In this document: positions 1 through 10,202 of the stretch, in pieces | How the letters are laid out: every line of letters begins with the position of its first letter | Position numbering within the stretch: the first letter of the stretch is position 1 | Source of the DNA: Cryptomeria japonica | Lineage: Eukaryota; Streptophyta; Pinopsida; Cupressales; Cupressaceae | Reading direction: 5' to 3' | DNA length: 64,000 nucleotides | Assembly: GCF_030272615.1 (NCBI RefSeq) | Contig: NC_081409.1 | Location: forward strand, 880,613,220 to 880,677,219 | Translations under genes and position numbers: made by a program | Notes under the pieces: generated by a model | Databases searched by the model: none | What the model was told of the DNA's origin: nothing | What the model saw: the letters and a program-made list of their open reading frames with translations, nothing else

Positions 1-739
1 AAAACATAAAAGAACAAAAATATTGCATTTCATCATGTACATATTTGCATCCATATCATAAGTATCACATAAAACATACATCATTAAACATTTCATCACA
101 TAGCTACACATGCATATAGCTGCCGCAAAAATGAATCATCTCATATATATAATCAAAGGTGTCATGATACAATGATGTCAAAATCATATGGCTACAAAAT
201 CACCCGTAGGTGTCTACATCATCATACAAAAAAAAAAATGGTACACAACTGATACAAAGGGAGCCCTTTATGGCTATGATGAACTCCCTCCCTCGGAGCC
301 GCCTGGCCTCAGTGGAATCTGAGCCCCTGAGGGACCAGCCCTAGGATCATCCTGCCTGTCCCCTCTATCTGGTGGTGGTGGAGGACCCATGACCCCACCA
401 CTCGATGCCTGCCTCCTCCGACTCCCTCCCATAGTTGTCGCTGTACGTGACGGTCTATGGAAGCTTCTCGCCCGCTGATCTGCTAGCACTGCACCATAGT
501 AGAGGTCCCTCCAGTAGCCTATCTCCTCTCCTGCCCCTGTGTCCTCTGCCACCTGTCTCCCTGCCCTCAGTGCTGTCTCAGCCTCTGTATAGCGTTGGAT
601 AGCCTGATCTCTCTCCCACTCAGTGTCTCTGAGCCTTGTCCTGAGCCGATCCCTCTCCCTCTCTAGCTCCTGAATCTCATCTGCCTGTCCCTGGCAGATC
701 TCCCTGAGCTCAATCAGCTCATCCTCCTCTGGGTCAGCC

Positions 740-900
740 CCCTCTACCTCTGCCTATGGCTCCCCCTCTACAAGTGCCTGCCCCTATACCTGTACCTGTA
801 CTGGTGCCTGTGCGGGTACCTGTCTCCATCCCTGCTCCTGTGCCTGTACTAGCACTTGTCCCTGTACCTATCCCTGTCTCTATACCTGCTTGGGACCCTA
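740..900. repeat. Short tandem repeat coding a Gln-Val array in the antisense PMD protein
   Basis: The plus strand shows repeated CCTGTACCTGTACTGGTGCC-type units of 6, 12 and 18 bases. On the minus strand, in frame with the PMD gene, they encode alternating Gln-Val and Gln-Ala between the acidic/Gly-rich linker and the coiled coil. Confidence 0.65.
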
Positions 901-2261
901 TGCTGCTGGCACCTGTAAGGGCAATCCACCGCGACCCCTCACCACCTGAGCCTGTCTCTCCTCCCCACCCTCCCTCCGAGGTGCAACTCGCCTCTCTCCA
1001 ACTACTCCTCTCCTCCTCCGTTGGCCTCTGCCCCCATCACCTCCACCATCATCATCATCTCCCCCACCATCTCCCTCCAGTGCCTCTCCTGGATCTGTCA
1101 ATCGGGGGAATGGATGCTCTGCCCAATATGCTGTATACTCAGCATCCATCCTGGCATCCTTGATCTCAGGCCACATGTCCCAGGGTAGGGGCATCATCTC
1201 TGCTAGCTGCGTAACTGCCTGATCATATGACAATAACAACCCAAACTGCGCTTGATCTCTGACTGTGCAGGCATACATGCCCGAGCCTCGTGGCATCCTC
1301 TGGATCCTGCCATACTGCCTGCAAACCCTGTCCACAAGCTATCTCTCTAACACATAGGGCATCCGCCCAATCAGGTACCTGCTCTGGAAAGTGTAAGGAA
1401 GCTCAATTGCATCATCCTCCCACTCCTCACAGCCTAGATATGGTCTACGTATGACCACATCAATGTCATCAATCACTCGTCACCAGTGCTCTAACTTGCC
1501 GATCCGCGGCTGTGATGTGATCATGTCATACAAATGTACAAAGCTGCGTCCATGACCCCTACCCCTGAAGTGTATTGGTCGGGTAATCGGCAGATGCTCG
1601 TAGGCCCATACCTGCAGCAGTGTCACTCCACAGCCCAATCCCACTGATCCATGATACACAAACTGGTGAAGCTCATAATACAAATGGGCCAGCACACATG
1701 GTCCCCAGGCATATCTGGTGTGCTGTGTCACTAGTGTCTCCAGTGCTCCCCCTAACCCACAGCCAACCCCCATGTCGCCCTGTCCAGACACAGGAACCCA
1801 CTGATAGCTCCTCTTATCACTGCCGGCAGCGCTAGTCCTGTGGCTGTCATGGTATCCCATGCCACGTGTCTTGCCCTCATCTCTAATCCAGGGTCCTAAA
1901 ACACCCATCTCAAGGCCTCTCTGTCTCCATCTTGATCATACGGAATCAGATCCCCATCAATCGGCACCTGCAGAATCCTGTATACATCCTCAAGGGTGAC
2001 GGTCATCTCACCCATTGGCAAATGGAATGTTCATGTCTCTGAGTGCCATCTCTCAGCTAGCGCAGTCAGCAAACACATGTTTGCCCAAAACTCAGGCACA
2101 TATAGCACATGTCTCAACCCCATCTCCTCGATGGCAGCTCTGTCCCCAAGTGTCAACTCAGGTCGCAACCTCTGCATCAACGAGAATCTCTCCCGTGACC
2201 CCAACATCGGCAAGTACTCCTGCAGTCAAGCAAATCAATCATGTCAGTCATAGTGGCATTC

Positions 2262-2525
2262 ACTATTTATCACAAAATGCTACTCGCTATCTAAATGCCT
2301 ATCTATCCTAGTGACACTCACTGTTCATTACAAAGTGTTGCTATCTATCTTAGTGGTACTCCTTGTTCATCACAAAGTACTACATGTTTTGCACTCCCTA
2401 TTCATCACAAAGTGCTCCTCACATTTGCACTCCCTGTTCATCACAAAGTGTTGCTCATACTTTAAGTACTCCCTGTTCATCACACAGTACTCTATCTTGG
2501 TACTCACTGTTCATCACAAAGTACC
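2262..2525. repeat. Degenerate ~38-bp tandem repeat, core TTCATCACAAAGT
   Basis: The core TTCATCACAAAGT or a close variant recurs about seven times at intervals of roughly 33-52 bases, separated by variable short stretches such as GTGCTCC or GTACTCC. It lies inside the predicted intron of the antisense PMD gene. Confidence 0.75.
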
Positions 2526-2637
2526 TTGATCTATCCTGATCTTCTCTAGAGGACCTGCTTGAGTGTATCCTCTTAGCAGCTTATCCAATCGACAGCGTAT
2601 GTTCATCACAGAACTGTCGATTTGACCTAGAAGACAA

Positions 2638-2910
2638 AACTTGCATTTTCTCCGACACAAACACGCTTGACTGACACAAACGTGCTTACAGACTACACAA
2701 GCGCGCCTATACAACACAGACATGCCTATATGACACAAACGTGCCTATGCTATGCATAAACGTGACCAGACGGCATAGATGCGCCTGAACAGCACAGACG
2801 CGACCGCATTTGACACAGACGCAGGCATAGACATAGACGCGGCTGGCACAAACACAAATGCGCCTAGCGAACACAGACACGCTTGGCACCAACGCAGATG
2901 CGCCTAAACG
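2638..2910. repeat. Degenerate ~20-bp minisatellite, core ACACARACGYGCCTA
   Basis: A short unit approximating ACACAAACGTGCCTA repeats more than ten times with drift. The reverse complement resembles the GCGCCTGTGTNAG units at 48870-49020 and 62030-62100 in the large Tat element. It lies in the predicted PMD intron. Confidence 0.7.
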
Positions 2911-3176
2911 TTTTTTGACACTTTTTGGACCCTAGTCTAAGTACATTTATTACCCTATTCGACATGTATTTATGACAAAATTAAATGCGTCAAAGTACAA
3001 GGAGGTTTGGTGGTACTTACTAGCTCTCCTGCCTCTACTGACCTCTGAAATCGGTGAACACGGTTGAATCTATGAACGAAAGCCATCGCTACTAACTGCT
3101 GCTGCTCTTTTCTCGCTCTGCAATCTTCTCTCGTGGATGTGTAGATGACAATGAGGATGTATTTTCCCCCGTGGTC

Positions 3177-3185
3177 TATCTTATA
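3177..3185 (-). promoter_or_regulatory. Candidate TATA box of the antisense PMD gene
   Basis: The minus strand reads TATAAGATA about 91 bases upstream of the proposed exon 1 ATG (3086-3084). The copy at 61018-62261 also has a TATA-like site upstream of its exon 1. No transcription data are available, so this is a sequence-based guess. Confidence 0.4.
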
Positions 3186-3418
3186 GCCTACCATAGCCCT
3201 CACCCTCGTTTCCCGAGTCAGTCTTCTTTATCCGGTGACTTTGTCAATCTATTATATCTCGTCTTTCTTATCGAGAGATTGTCTGCACTGTTTTCAGACA
3301 TTTTCATCCAATCTCTCGAGGGGGCATATCATTCCCATCTTGGGGCAACTCTGTATCAGTTCATCTTATCTTCTTTGAAACAATGCGACAAGCCGCATTG
3401 TCTCAAAGAGGGGCAAAA

Positions 3419-4160
3419 TGTAGACACCCAAAATTTGTCATGTCTAATTAAATAAATATTTTATTTATTTAATTAATTCATTTATCCTCTTCTAGCCTTA
3501 TTTCTCATTTAAATAAATACATTTATTTATTTAAATTATCTTTTTCCTAAATTAAATAAAAATTTTATTTATTTAATTGATCCCACTTCTTCTATTAATT
3601 AAATAAATCTTTATTTATTTAATTAATTCATTATCCTTTTTCTACACATGACACATGTCATTCATCTCTTAATTCCTACACTACCTACCTCTTTCATTAT
3701 TTTATTATTTCTTCTACCTACCCTCTAATCCTAGCCGACCTCCTTTTTACACCTCTCAATCTTATCCCTCCATTTCATATTGTGTCTTCTATTTAAGGAG
3801 ATGCTTTCTTCATTATCAAATCCTAACAACTTGATCAATTGACTACACTACGATCCTACTTGCAACCACATTCCGTTCTTTGTTGATCTCTTGTGCACAT
3901 AAAATCTAAGAGCAAATATATCAAGCAAGATCAATGGAGATAGGAAGAATGGAGATCAAAACTCTATTGGACATGTGATGGTATCATCTTTGTGATTTTA
4001 TTTTTATTTACATTGTCTTAGGTAATCTTCATATGTTATGGTGGATCTTTGTTGTTTTTAGGCTAGGGTTTGGTGGTTGAATTCATTTAGCCTTTCAATC
4101 TTGTTATTATTGTTATCCATTTTCACCATATACAAGATGAATTACCATTATTATTACCAT
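3419..4160 (+). mobile_element. 3' LTR of the first Tat-like element (right end approximate)
   Basis: It starts TGTAGACACC directly after the polypurine tract AAAGAGGGGCAAAA. The first 200 bases are built from alternating AATTAAATAAAT-type blocks, and a TATTTAAGGAG motif near 3791 may be the TATA box. The right boundary is not marked by an obvious CA plus target duplication; I place it where chromovirus pol similarity begins, about 4160. Confidence 0.55.
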
Positions 4161-4163
4161 TCT

Positions 4164-6404
4164 TATATAGAGATTGTATTGAAGAAATTATGTGATGAGC
4201 AACTAATTATCAATTTGGAGAAATGTGAGTTCATGAAACAGGAGTTGGTATATCTTGGCTTTGTAATCTCAAGTGGTGATTTGAGGATGGATACTTCAAA
4301 GGTGGAAGTCATAATCAGTCGGCCTACACCAAGAACACCAAGTAAAGTGAGGATTTTTCATGGTTTGGCAAAATTCTACAGAAAGTTCATCAAAGGGTTC
4401 AGTGAGATATGTGCACCTATTCTTGATAAAATCAGAGGTGTAAAGATTAAGTTTCAATGGAAAAAAGAAGCACACAGAGGATTTGATCTCTTGAAGACAA
4501 AGGTGGCTACTCAAGTGGTACTTATTCTTCCAAGCTTTGACAAACACTTCACCATAGAATGTGATGCAAACAACATAGTAGTTGGAGCGGTTCTAAGTCA
4601 TGACAATAGCTCGGTTGCATTTTTCAGTGAAAAGCTCAATGATGCCAAGAAAAGGTATTCTTCCTATGATTTGAAGTTATATGCACTTGTACAATCACTT
4701 AGGAAGTGGAGGCATTATCTATTACCTAAGGAATTTGTGGTTTATACTGATGACCAAGATCTTAGTTTTCTCAACTCACAAGAAAAGTCGAATCATAGGC
4801 ATATCAAATGGGTAGAATATTTGGAATCCTATACTTTTACTATTAAACACAAGAAAGGTCAATGTAATAAGGTTGTTTATGCATTAAGTAGAAGGTTTCT
4901 GACAGTTCAAGAAGTGCAGCTCAAGAGCATTGGAGTCGATAGTTTCAAAGGACTATACCAGGATGATGAAGATTTTTCTACCATCTATAAGTTTTGTCAA
5001 TAGTTTGGAAATCATTTTCATGGTGAATATGCAAATTATACCTTACAAGATGGTCTTTTGTTCAAAGGAGGACAACTTTGTGTACCTAGAGGGTCCATGA
5101 GAGAAAATTTGATGCAACAGAAGAACAATGGTTGTTTAGGTGGACATTTTGGGTTGAATAAGACTTTGGAACTTGTCCAAAGATTCTACTATTGGCCAAA
5201 GATGCAAAGGGATATCAGAAAATATGTGGAGCAATGTGTGATTTGTCAAAAAGAAAAAGGAACTTTTCTAATGTTGGAATCTACTAGCCTTTACCTATCC
5301 CAAACTGGCCATGAGAATGTGTAAGTATGGACTTTGTTGTTAGTTTACCCAAGATCAAATCAAGATTTGATAGTATCTATGTTCTGGTAGATAGATTTAG
5401 CAAAATGGCCCATTTCATTCAATGTGAGGTGACTCATGATGCTAGTCATATTGCTCATTTGTTTTTCAAGGAATTCATTAGTATTCATGGCTTACCAATC
5501 AATATAGTATCAGATAGAGATGCAAAATTCATTGGTCATTTTTGGAAAACTTTTTAGCATAGATTGGGTACTAACTTGTCTTTTAGCTCAGCCTACCATC
5601 CTCAAATGTATGGCCAAACAGAGGTGGTCAATAGAACACTTGGAAATCTTCTCAGATGTTTGACAAAAGAGTATGTACAAGCTTGGGAACAGATCATCCA
5701 TCAAGTTGAATTTGCCTACAATGACAGTGTGAATAGATCAACCGGTAAGAGTCCATTTGAAGTAGTTTATGTCCTTCATCCAAGAGGTGTGTTTGATCTT
5801 AGAGACATTCGGAGTATGGAGAAAAGGAGTGAGCATCATGTTGACATGTCTCAATCCATGAAAGAGATTCATGAGCAGGTTAGGAAAGCTTTACTAGACA
5901 ACTCAAAGAATCAAGGACAAAGTGGATGAAAAGAGGAGGGATGTTCAATTTGTTGTTGGTGACTTAGTAATGGTTTATTTGAGCAAAGAAAGACTTCAGA
6001 AAGGTGTTCCTAGAAAGATTCAAATGGGAAGGATTGGAACTTGTAAGGTCTTGGCTAAGTATGGGCATAATGCTTACAAACTTGATCTACTTGGAGACAT
6101 GATTTTATCTCCTATTCTTAATGTTGCGGACTTAATGCAGTATAAGGGCACACTTGTAGAGAAATGTAGTAGAGTCTCAGAGGTATCTCAATCATTTTCA
6201 GACCTTCCTTTACCATTTACACCCAAGTTTTAAGCTAAGAAGGTGTTGGACTCAAGAATTCTCAAGAAGACTAGGCATACCGCCTATATGGAACATTTGG
6301 TCAAGTGACAACATCTTCCAGAATTTGAAGCCACTTGGATACCTAAAGTAGACTTTCCTAAGCTTGGAATTTCCCTCTCTTTGTTGCCTAAAGGAGTCAC
6401 TTGA
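4164..6404 (+). pseudogene. Chromovirus (Ty3) pol remnant: RT end, RNase H, integrase, chromodomain
   Basis: This is the 3' half of a Ty3 chromovirus polyprotein; the RT active site is already missing at the left edge. Order: RT thumb (LEKCEF...LGFVIS) from 4164, RNase H with FTIECDAN and the end motif ALSRR up to about 4890, integrase HHCC zinc finger (GGHFGLNKT ... CVICQ) near 5140-5250, and integrase core with [14 protein letters not shown] and the AYHPQ...GQTE block (5327-5640). The C-terminal SH3-like region (VGDLVMVYL) starts near 5945, and a chromodomain (LDSRILKK ... PEFEATWI) lies at about 6245-6345. It is broken by stops near 5001, 5322, 5556, 6231 and 6306 and by frameshifts near 5270-5320 and 5920. 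The chromodomain separates it from the Tat element in this window. Confidence 0.9.
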
Positions 6405-6411
6405 CTTCTTT

Positions 6412-7230
6412 CTCATTGGGGGAGTATGGTGCAGGAGCACCTAGTTCTACTTAGTTTTATTGATGCATTTTTACATTTTGGAGTGATTGATCATGTTTGG
6501 GATCAATGAATTAATAATGGACTATGTTTAGGTCCAAAAGTGTGTTTTATATTTATTTAAAGTGTGTTTGTCATCAAGGTTTGTTTTTTTTCTCAGTTTT
6601 GGCCAATGTGCCCTTGTAAGCCAAAAATGGCATTATTTTGCAAAATAGTGTAAAAATAATTGTAAGGAATTATTAGGAATTTTGTCATGGTATTTTGATG
6701 TTAGGGATCCATCCTAGGAAGCCTATAATGAAGAGAAATTCCTAAGTTGCAAAAATGCAAAATGGAGCAAAAGTTGTCATTCTTGCTTGACAACTTTTTG
6801 TAGCTTTTTGAGAAACTTTGCAAACTTGATCAAATCGGTCGTTAGGAAACCGATGAGGGCTTTTTTATTTGAAAGGAGGCATATAAAATTCTTTTTCAAT
6901 AATTGTAAATAGGTTGAAAAGATCCAAGAGAAAGTTTAAATAATATTTGAAGACAATTTCTAGATTTTTTGCTTAAGATTTTCTCATTTTGGTAGTAGCA
7001 GTCCATACCAAATGGTTTGATATTGATAATGTCATTTGATGTTTACTTAGTATATGCTTGAGTTTCTCAAGAGGTGATTTCATTCTTTCTTGGTGCAGGT
7101 TTAGTGTTTGATTGAAAATTGTCTCATACTGCACTACTCTCGGCCTGAGCAAGTGTTTAAGACCCAAGACATGGTTCCAACTTGAAATCCCATTGTGTTT
7201 GTTCAATGGCCCTTGGGATTCAGGTCATGA
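6412..7230 (+). mobile_element. Polypurine tract and 3' LTR of the chromovirus (end not resolved)
   Basis: ATTGGGGGAGTA at about 6414-6425 is a typical polypurine tract just downstream of pol, and the LTR starts TGGTGCAGGAGC at 6426. A CATATAAAATTC motif near 6889 is a plausible TATA box. With no 5' LTR in the window for comparison, the 3' end cannot be fixed; 7230 is only an estimate. Confidence 0.55.
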
Positions 7231-8065
7231 AACCTATGTATAGTTTACATATTATTTGTAAAATCCTGGAGATTGCTTGTAAGCCATTTTCCATCATATC
7301 CTAGGCGAGCTCTACCATAGCCTAGCTACGGATATGACTGTCCTTTTTTCTTTGCTTGCAAAGATGAAGAAATGTGGATGTGCCAAGTGTTTGGAATGAA
7401 AGAATGAAGCCTAGAAGTGTCTCAGTGAAAAGATGGAGGCGTCACAGGGTATAGAAACCAATAAACCCTATTGGAGAAGACTGTTAACTCTAAAACCCTC
7501 TAAAGTGTTGTTTTTGGGATCCATACCTATACAGATGTACTAGACAGCCTACCTTAGTGAATCTAAAACTTCGTCCAAAAGGGTATTTGGATCACCAAAT
7601 ATTTTGGGAGGTCCTTTCGAGGTTTTCTAAGTAATTGAACCAAAAACGGTAAGGAAGGGCTAATAGGGGCTTTAGGGCTACTAGGCCTAGAAAATAGGGA
7701 AAAAGAGGAAGCAGTGGGAAAATGGAGAGAAACCAACCAAAGAACCACATGAGTGGAATTGAAACACCTTCTCTACACCCCTTAAGACCCCTACAAGTGT
7801 ATGTTGGATATTTGGAAACTTGATGGTTGGATTTACTCTAGTGAATCTCAGCCATGCTTGTGAGTAATATGAGCAAACTAATTGATAGGGAGCACTCTAA
7901 AAAATTTTAGTTGTTTTACCTATTAATGGACAAGATTAGGGTGTGGACAAGGATGGAAGCCCACTAAAACATCTTTATCTACCTATTGAACAAAGTGTAA
8001 CTCTTATGTGAGATTCTCCCCATCATAGAGGGGGATACATCAAGAGATGGGTAATGAGACATGGA
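7231..8065. other. Non-coding stretch, nothing recognised
   Basis: No coding similarity or repeat structure was seen here. It may include the end of the chromovirus LTR. Confidence 0.5.
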
Positions 8066-8600
8066 TGAATATCTCTAAAGATGGAGAGGGAGGAGAGAGA
8101 AGCAATAATTAAGAGAGAGGAGTGAGAGATAAAAAATGAGAGAGAAAAGAAAAAAGAGAAAGAGAGAGGGAGGGAGAGGTAGATAGTGAGTTATTGAGAG
8201 ACCTAGAGAGGGTAAAGGTAGATAGGTGAGAGAGAGAGTTCACAAAGTGAGAAAGAGGGGCAAATAGGTAGGGAGAGAAGTGGAGAGTGAGGGAAAGAAA
8301 TATGGGGGAGAGATATAGAGGTGACATACCTAGAGCCTAAGGAGGGATGGGTGAGATACATAGGAGATAGAGATAGAGTTTAGATAGATAGAGAAGGAGA
8401 GAGAGAGATAATGAGACTAACAGGGATAGGTACTGAGATAAAGTGGGAGAGAGATACCTATAAATGGGGAGAGAGGGGGTGGAAGGAATAGGTAACGATC
8501 GAGAAAAACAATGTGAGAGGGAGGCAATGATAGAGATGGGGCTAAGGAGGGAACGTTCAAGGTAGACAGGACAAGAGAGAGGTTGAGAGTAAATAGAGTT
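8066..8600. repeat. Purine-rich (GA) low-complexity tract
   Basis: For about 530 bases the plus strand is dominated by AGAGAGGGAGAG-type sequence with scattered TAGATA. The Ser/Leu-rich frames on the minus strand are a by-product of this composition and not genes. Confidence 0.85.
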
Positions 8601-8661
8601 CCACAAATTCAATTAAATTGAGAAAGAAAGTGAGAATTTTCCACATTGTTTCAATGCTGAA

Positions 8662-8754
8662 CATTTGGCTAGCACCATATTTAGCGCTAGCCAAATGGGA
8701 AATGTCTTTTTTTTGCATTTGGCACACTCCAAATAGGGCGAGTGTGCCAAATGC
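8662..8754. repeat. Two adjacent perfect hairpins with related arms
   Basis: Arms 8662-8673 (CATTTGGCTAGC) and 8686-8697 form a perfect 12-bp inverted repeat. Arms 8715-8729 (GCATTTGGCACACTC) and 8740-8754 form a perfect 15-bp inverted repeat. Both share the outer CATTTGG. Weaker outer complementarity (GTTTC..AATG near 8648-8656 against CATTGGGAAAC near 8758) suggests a larger foldback unit. Confidence 0.8.
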
Positions 8755-8770
8755 TCTACATTGGGAAACA

Positions 8771-9838
8771 CCAACCCTATATAGGTTGAATTTTCCTTGG
8801 GAACCCAAACCAAATGAATGGACGACCATTTCAAGCCAAAGACATGTTTTTATCTGAAGATTGAAATCTTTGACATATTTTTGTTTGTACTCTCCATCAG
8901 GTTTGCATGTGTTTCACTGCAACTAAAAAAATAACATAATATCCTTAAGCTATCTCTTAGCTATCCAACCATGTAATTTGTTTCACATTTTGATTTTGTT
9001 AATGATTTCATCTTTAATTTCTTTTGTTAGTGTGTCCATTTTTGGTAAAAAACCAACATGTGCTATTTTGGGTATAGCTTTTTACTTGTTCATGGAATTT
9101 CAAAGAAACTTAAATTTTTAGAAACTAGACTCCATTCTACACCAAAAAAAATAAAATTGATTTTTGATTGGTTTTCAATTATTTTAGGGAGGAGGATGCT
9201 AAATTTTTTGTTTTTCAGCATGTGTCCACTATGAAAATTAGTAAAAAATCATATACTCGTTAAAAAATTAGATGAAAAATTTGGCATAAACTACACGATG
9301 TTAGCTAATTTATTACTAAAATAATTTTAAAAATTCTAAAAAAAAAGTTAACATTTTAGGGGACCACAAAAGACACTAAGTTATATGTTTTGTATAAAAA
9401 CAGGAGCACTTTTTGTGGCCCCCATTTTTGAAGGCCTTAATCTCCATAATTTTTTAAAAAAATTAGTAGTTTAGAAATTAGACTCGAAGAACTCTAACTC
9501 TTTTTCTTATTGCATCTTCAAATTCGAAGTGTAACTATGTTTAATTTGTCATTGAAGTTGACACTTTGTTGATTTCATAAAAAAAAAGTAGCATCTTAAG
9601 ACCCCCTTTTGGTACCACATCTTGTTGCACATGCCCAATTGTCTTTTCCTACCATGGAGATTCTCTTCATTACCTTCCTAGGCAAAGTCGAGCCTAAATT
9701 CTTTTTCCATGTTGTGTGAGATATTCCTTGGAAGTATTGTTATGCCTTGCATACCTCCACTCTACTCTACTTTGTTCTGCCCACCCTTCTTTGGTACTCT
9801 TTGACCACCCTGCTCTGTTTTGTTCTGCCTTTTCACGT
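8771..9838. other. AT-rich non-coding stretch
   Basis: Poly-A/T runs and short blocks such as GGGACCACAAAAG, with no coding signal. A possible but weak terminal-inverted-repeat pattern was noticed near 9184-9615 and not accepted. Confidence 0.5.
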
Positions 9839-10190
9839 GATTAAATTAAAAAGAAAAATTATTTTAATCTTAAAGGTTATTTATAATCTAATTAGTTTTA
9901 AGTTCTTAAAAATTTGTTGAAGTAAATTAATATCTACTCAATCTTAAGTTTACTTAAGCATATCATTTTTCTAGTTAGTAGGTAAATTTTATTATATTTT
10001 ATTGTTTATCTATTTCTAATATTTTGTGTCGGGTGGTTGTGCCTACCTTGCATCTTATTGGTGCTTACATCCTTTCTCTTACCTATATAAGGAAATCTTA
10101 TTGTGCATTTTATTTGTCTCAATCAAAATCATTCATCTATTAGTGAATTATATTTCTCTTGTGAAAGTTGAGAAATTTATAATTTCTACA
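9839..10190 (+). mobile_element. 5' LTR of a Copia-type element (left end tentative)
   Basis: The sequence ends ...TTTCTACA directly before a tRNA-iMet-like primer site and has a CCTATATAAGG TATA box near 10081. The left end is placed at TGATTAAATT (9839) because it gives a TG...CA LTR of about 350 bases, but no second copy exists in the window to prove it. Confidence 0.55.
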
Positions 10191-10202
10191 TGATATCATA
10201 AC
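10191..10202 (+). other. Degenerate primer-binding site (tRNA-iMet type)
   Basis: TGATATCATAAC resembles the usual plant site TGGTATCAGAGC with three substitutions. It sits immediately after the presumed LTR end and upstream of Copia gag. Confidence 0.6.

Larger units (their letters stand above)
2220..3020 (-). other. Predicted intron of the antisense PMD gene
   Basis: The donor (GTAAGTACC) and acceptor (TTTGCTTGACTGCAG) on the minus strand delimit about 801 bases that join two open exons in phase 0. The homologous copy near 62 kb has a 341-base intron at the same place. Both introns contain the degenerate minisatellite built on a GCGC-CTGTGT-like core. Confidence 0.6.
274..3086 (-). pseudogene. 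Antisense plant mobile domain (PMD, aminotransferase-like) gene inside the Tat element, with one intron
   Basis: PMD proteins (related to Arabidopsis MAIN/MAIL) occur as host genes and in plant transposons; the transposon-borne function is unknown. Exon 1 is 3086-3021 (22 codons), ending at a donor reading CTA/GTAAGT. Exon 2 starts at 2219 after an acceptor reading TTGACTGCAG; the join is phase 0. Exon 2 holds the PMD signature LTALAERWHSET near 2040, then VGLGCGVTLLQVWAYEHLP near 1600, an Asp/Gly-rich linker near 1050, Gln-Val repeats at 740-900, a charged coiled coil (about 560-730) and a Pro/Gly/Ser-rich tail. One frameshift lies between 2031 and 1908; from 1908 to 274 the frame is continuous except for a few stops, for example next to 1480 and 898. 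Orientation is opposite to the element. It is decayed but clearly recognisable. Confidence 0.75.
1..3418 (+). mobile_element. 3' internal part of a Tat-like Ty3 LTR retrotransposon (fragment, cut by the window start)
   Basis: This stretch ends in a polypurine tract (about 3405-3418) followed by an LTR starting TGTAGACA, the same arrangement as at 62615-62628 in the large Tat element. Like that element it carries an antisense PMD gene between the presumed end of pol and the 3' LTR, and its first 250 bases are the same kind of AT-rich, ACAT-rich sequence seen at 60700-60950. No pol is visible, because the window starts downstream of it. Its assignment as a relative of the 47220-64000 element rests on shared layout and the homologous antisense gene; the LTRs diverge soon after their first bases. 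Confidence 0.75.

Noticed and set aside
756-1163. Plus-strand frame rich in Pro-Val repeats
   Set aside because: It mirrors the Gln-Val coding repeat of the antisense PMD gene, whose frame continues on both sides and has family motifs.
2311-2892. Short frames over the PMD-intron repeats
   Set aside because: Repeat-derived Val/His/Cys patterns inside a predicted intron.
8109-8612. Long Ser/Leu-rich minus-strand frames
   Set aside because: Product of the purine-rich low-complexity tract; no domain, no conserved start.
9184-9615. Possible terminal inverted repeats (GGAGGAGGATGCT against GGGTCTTAAGATGCT)
   Set aside because: Too many mismatches and no target duplication.
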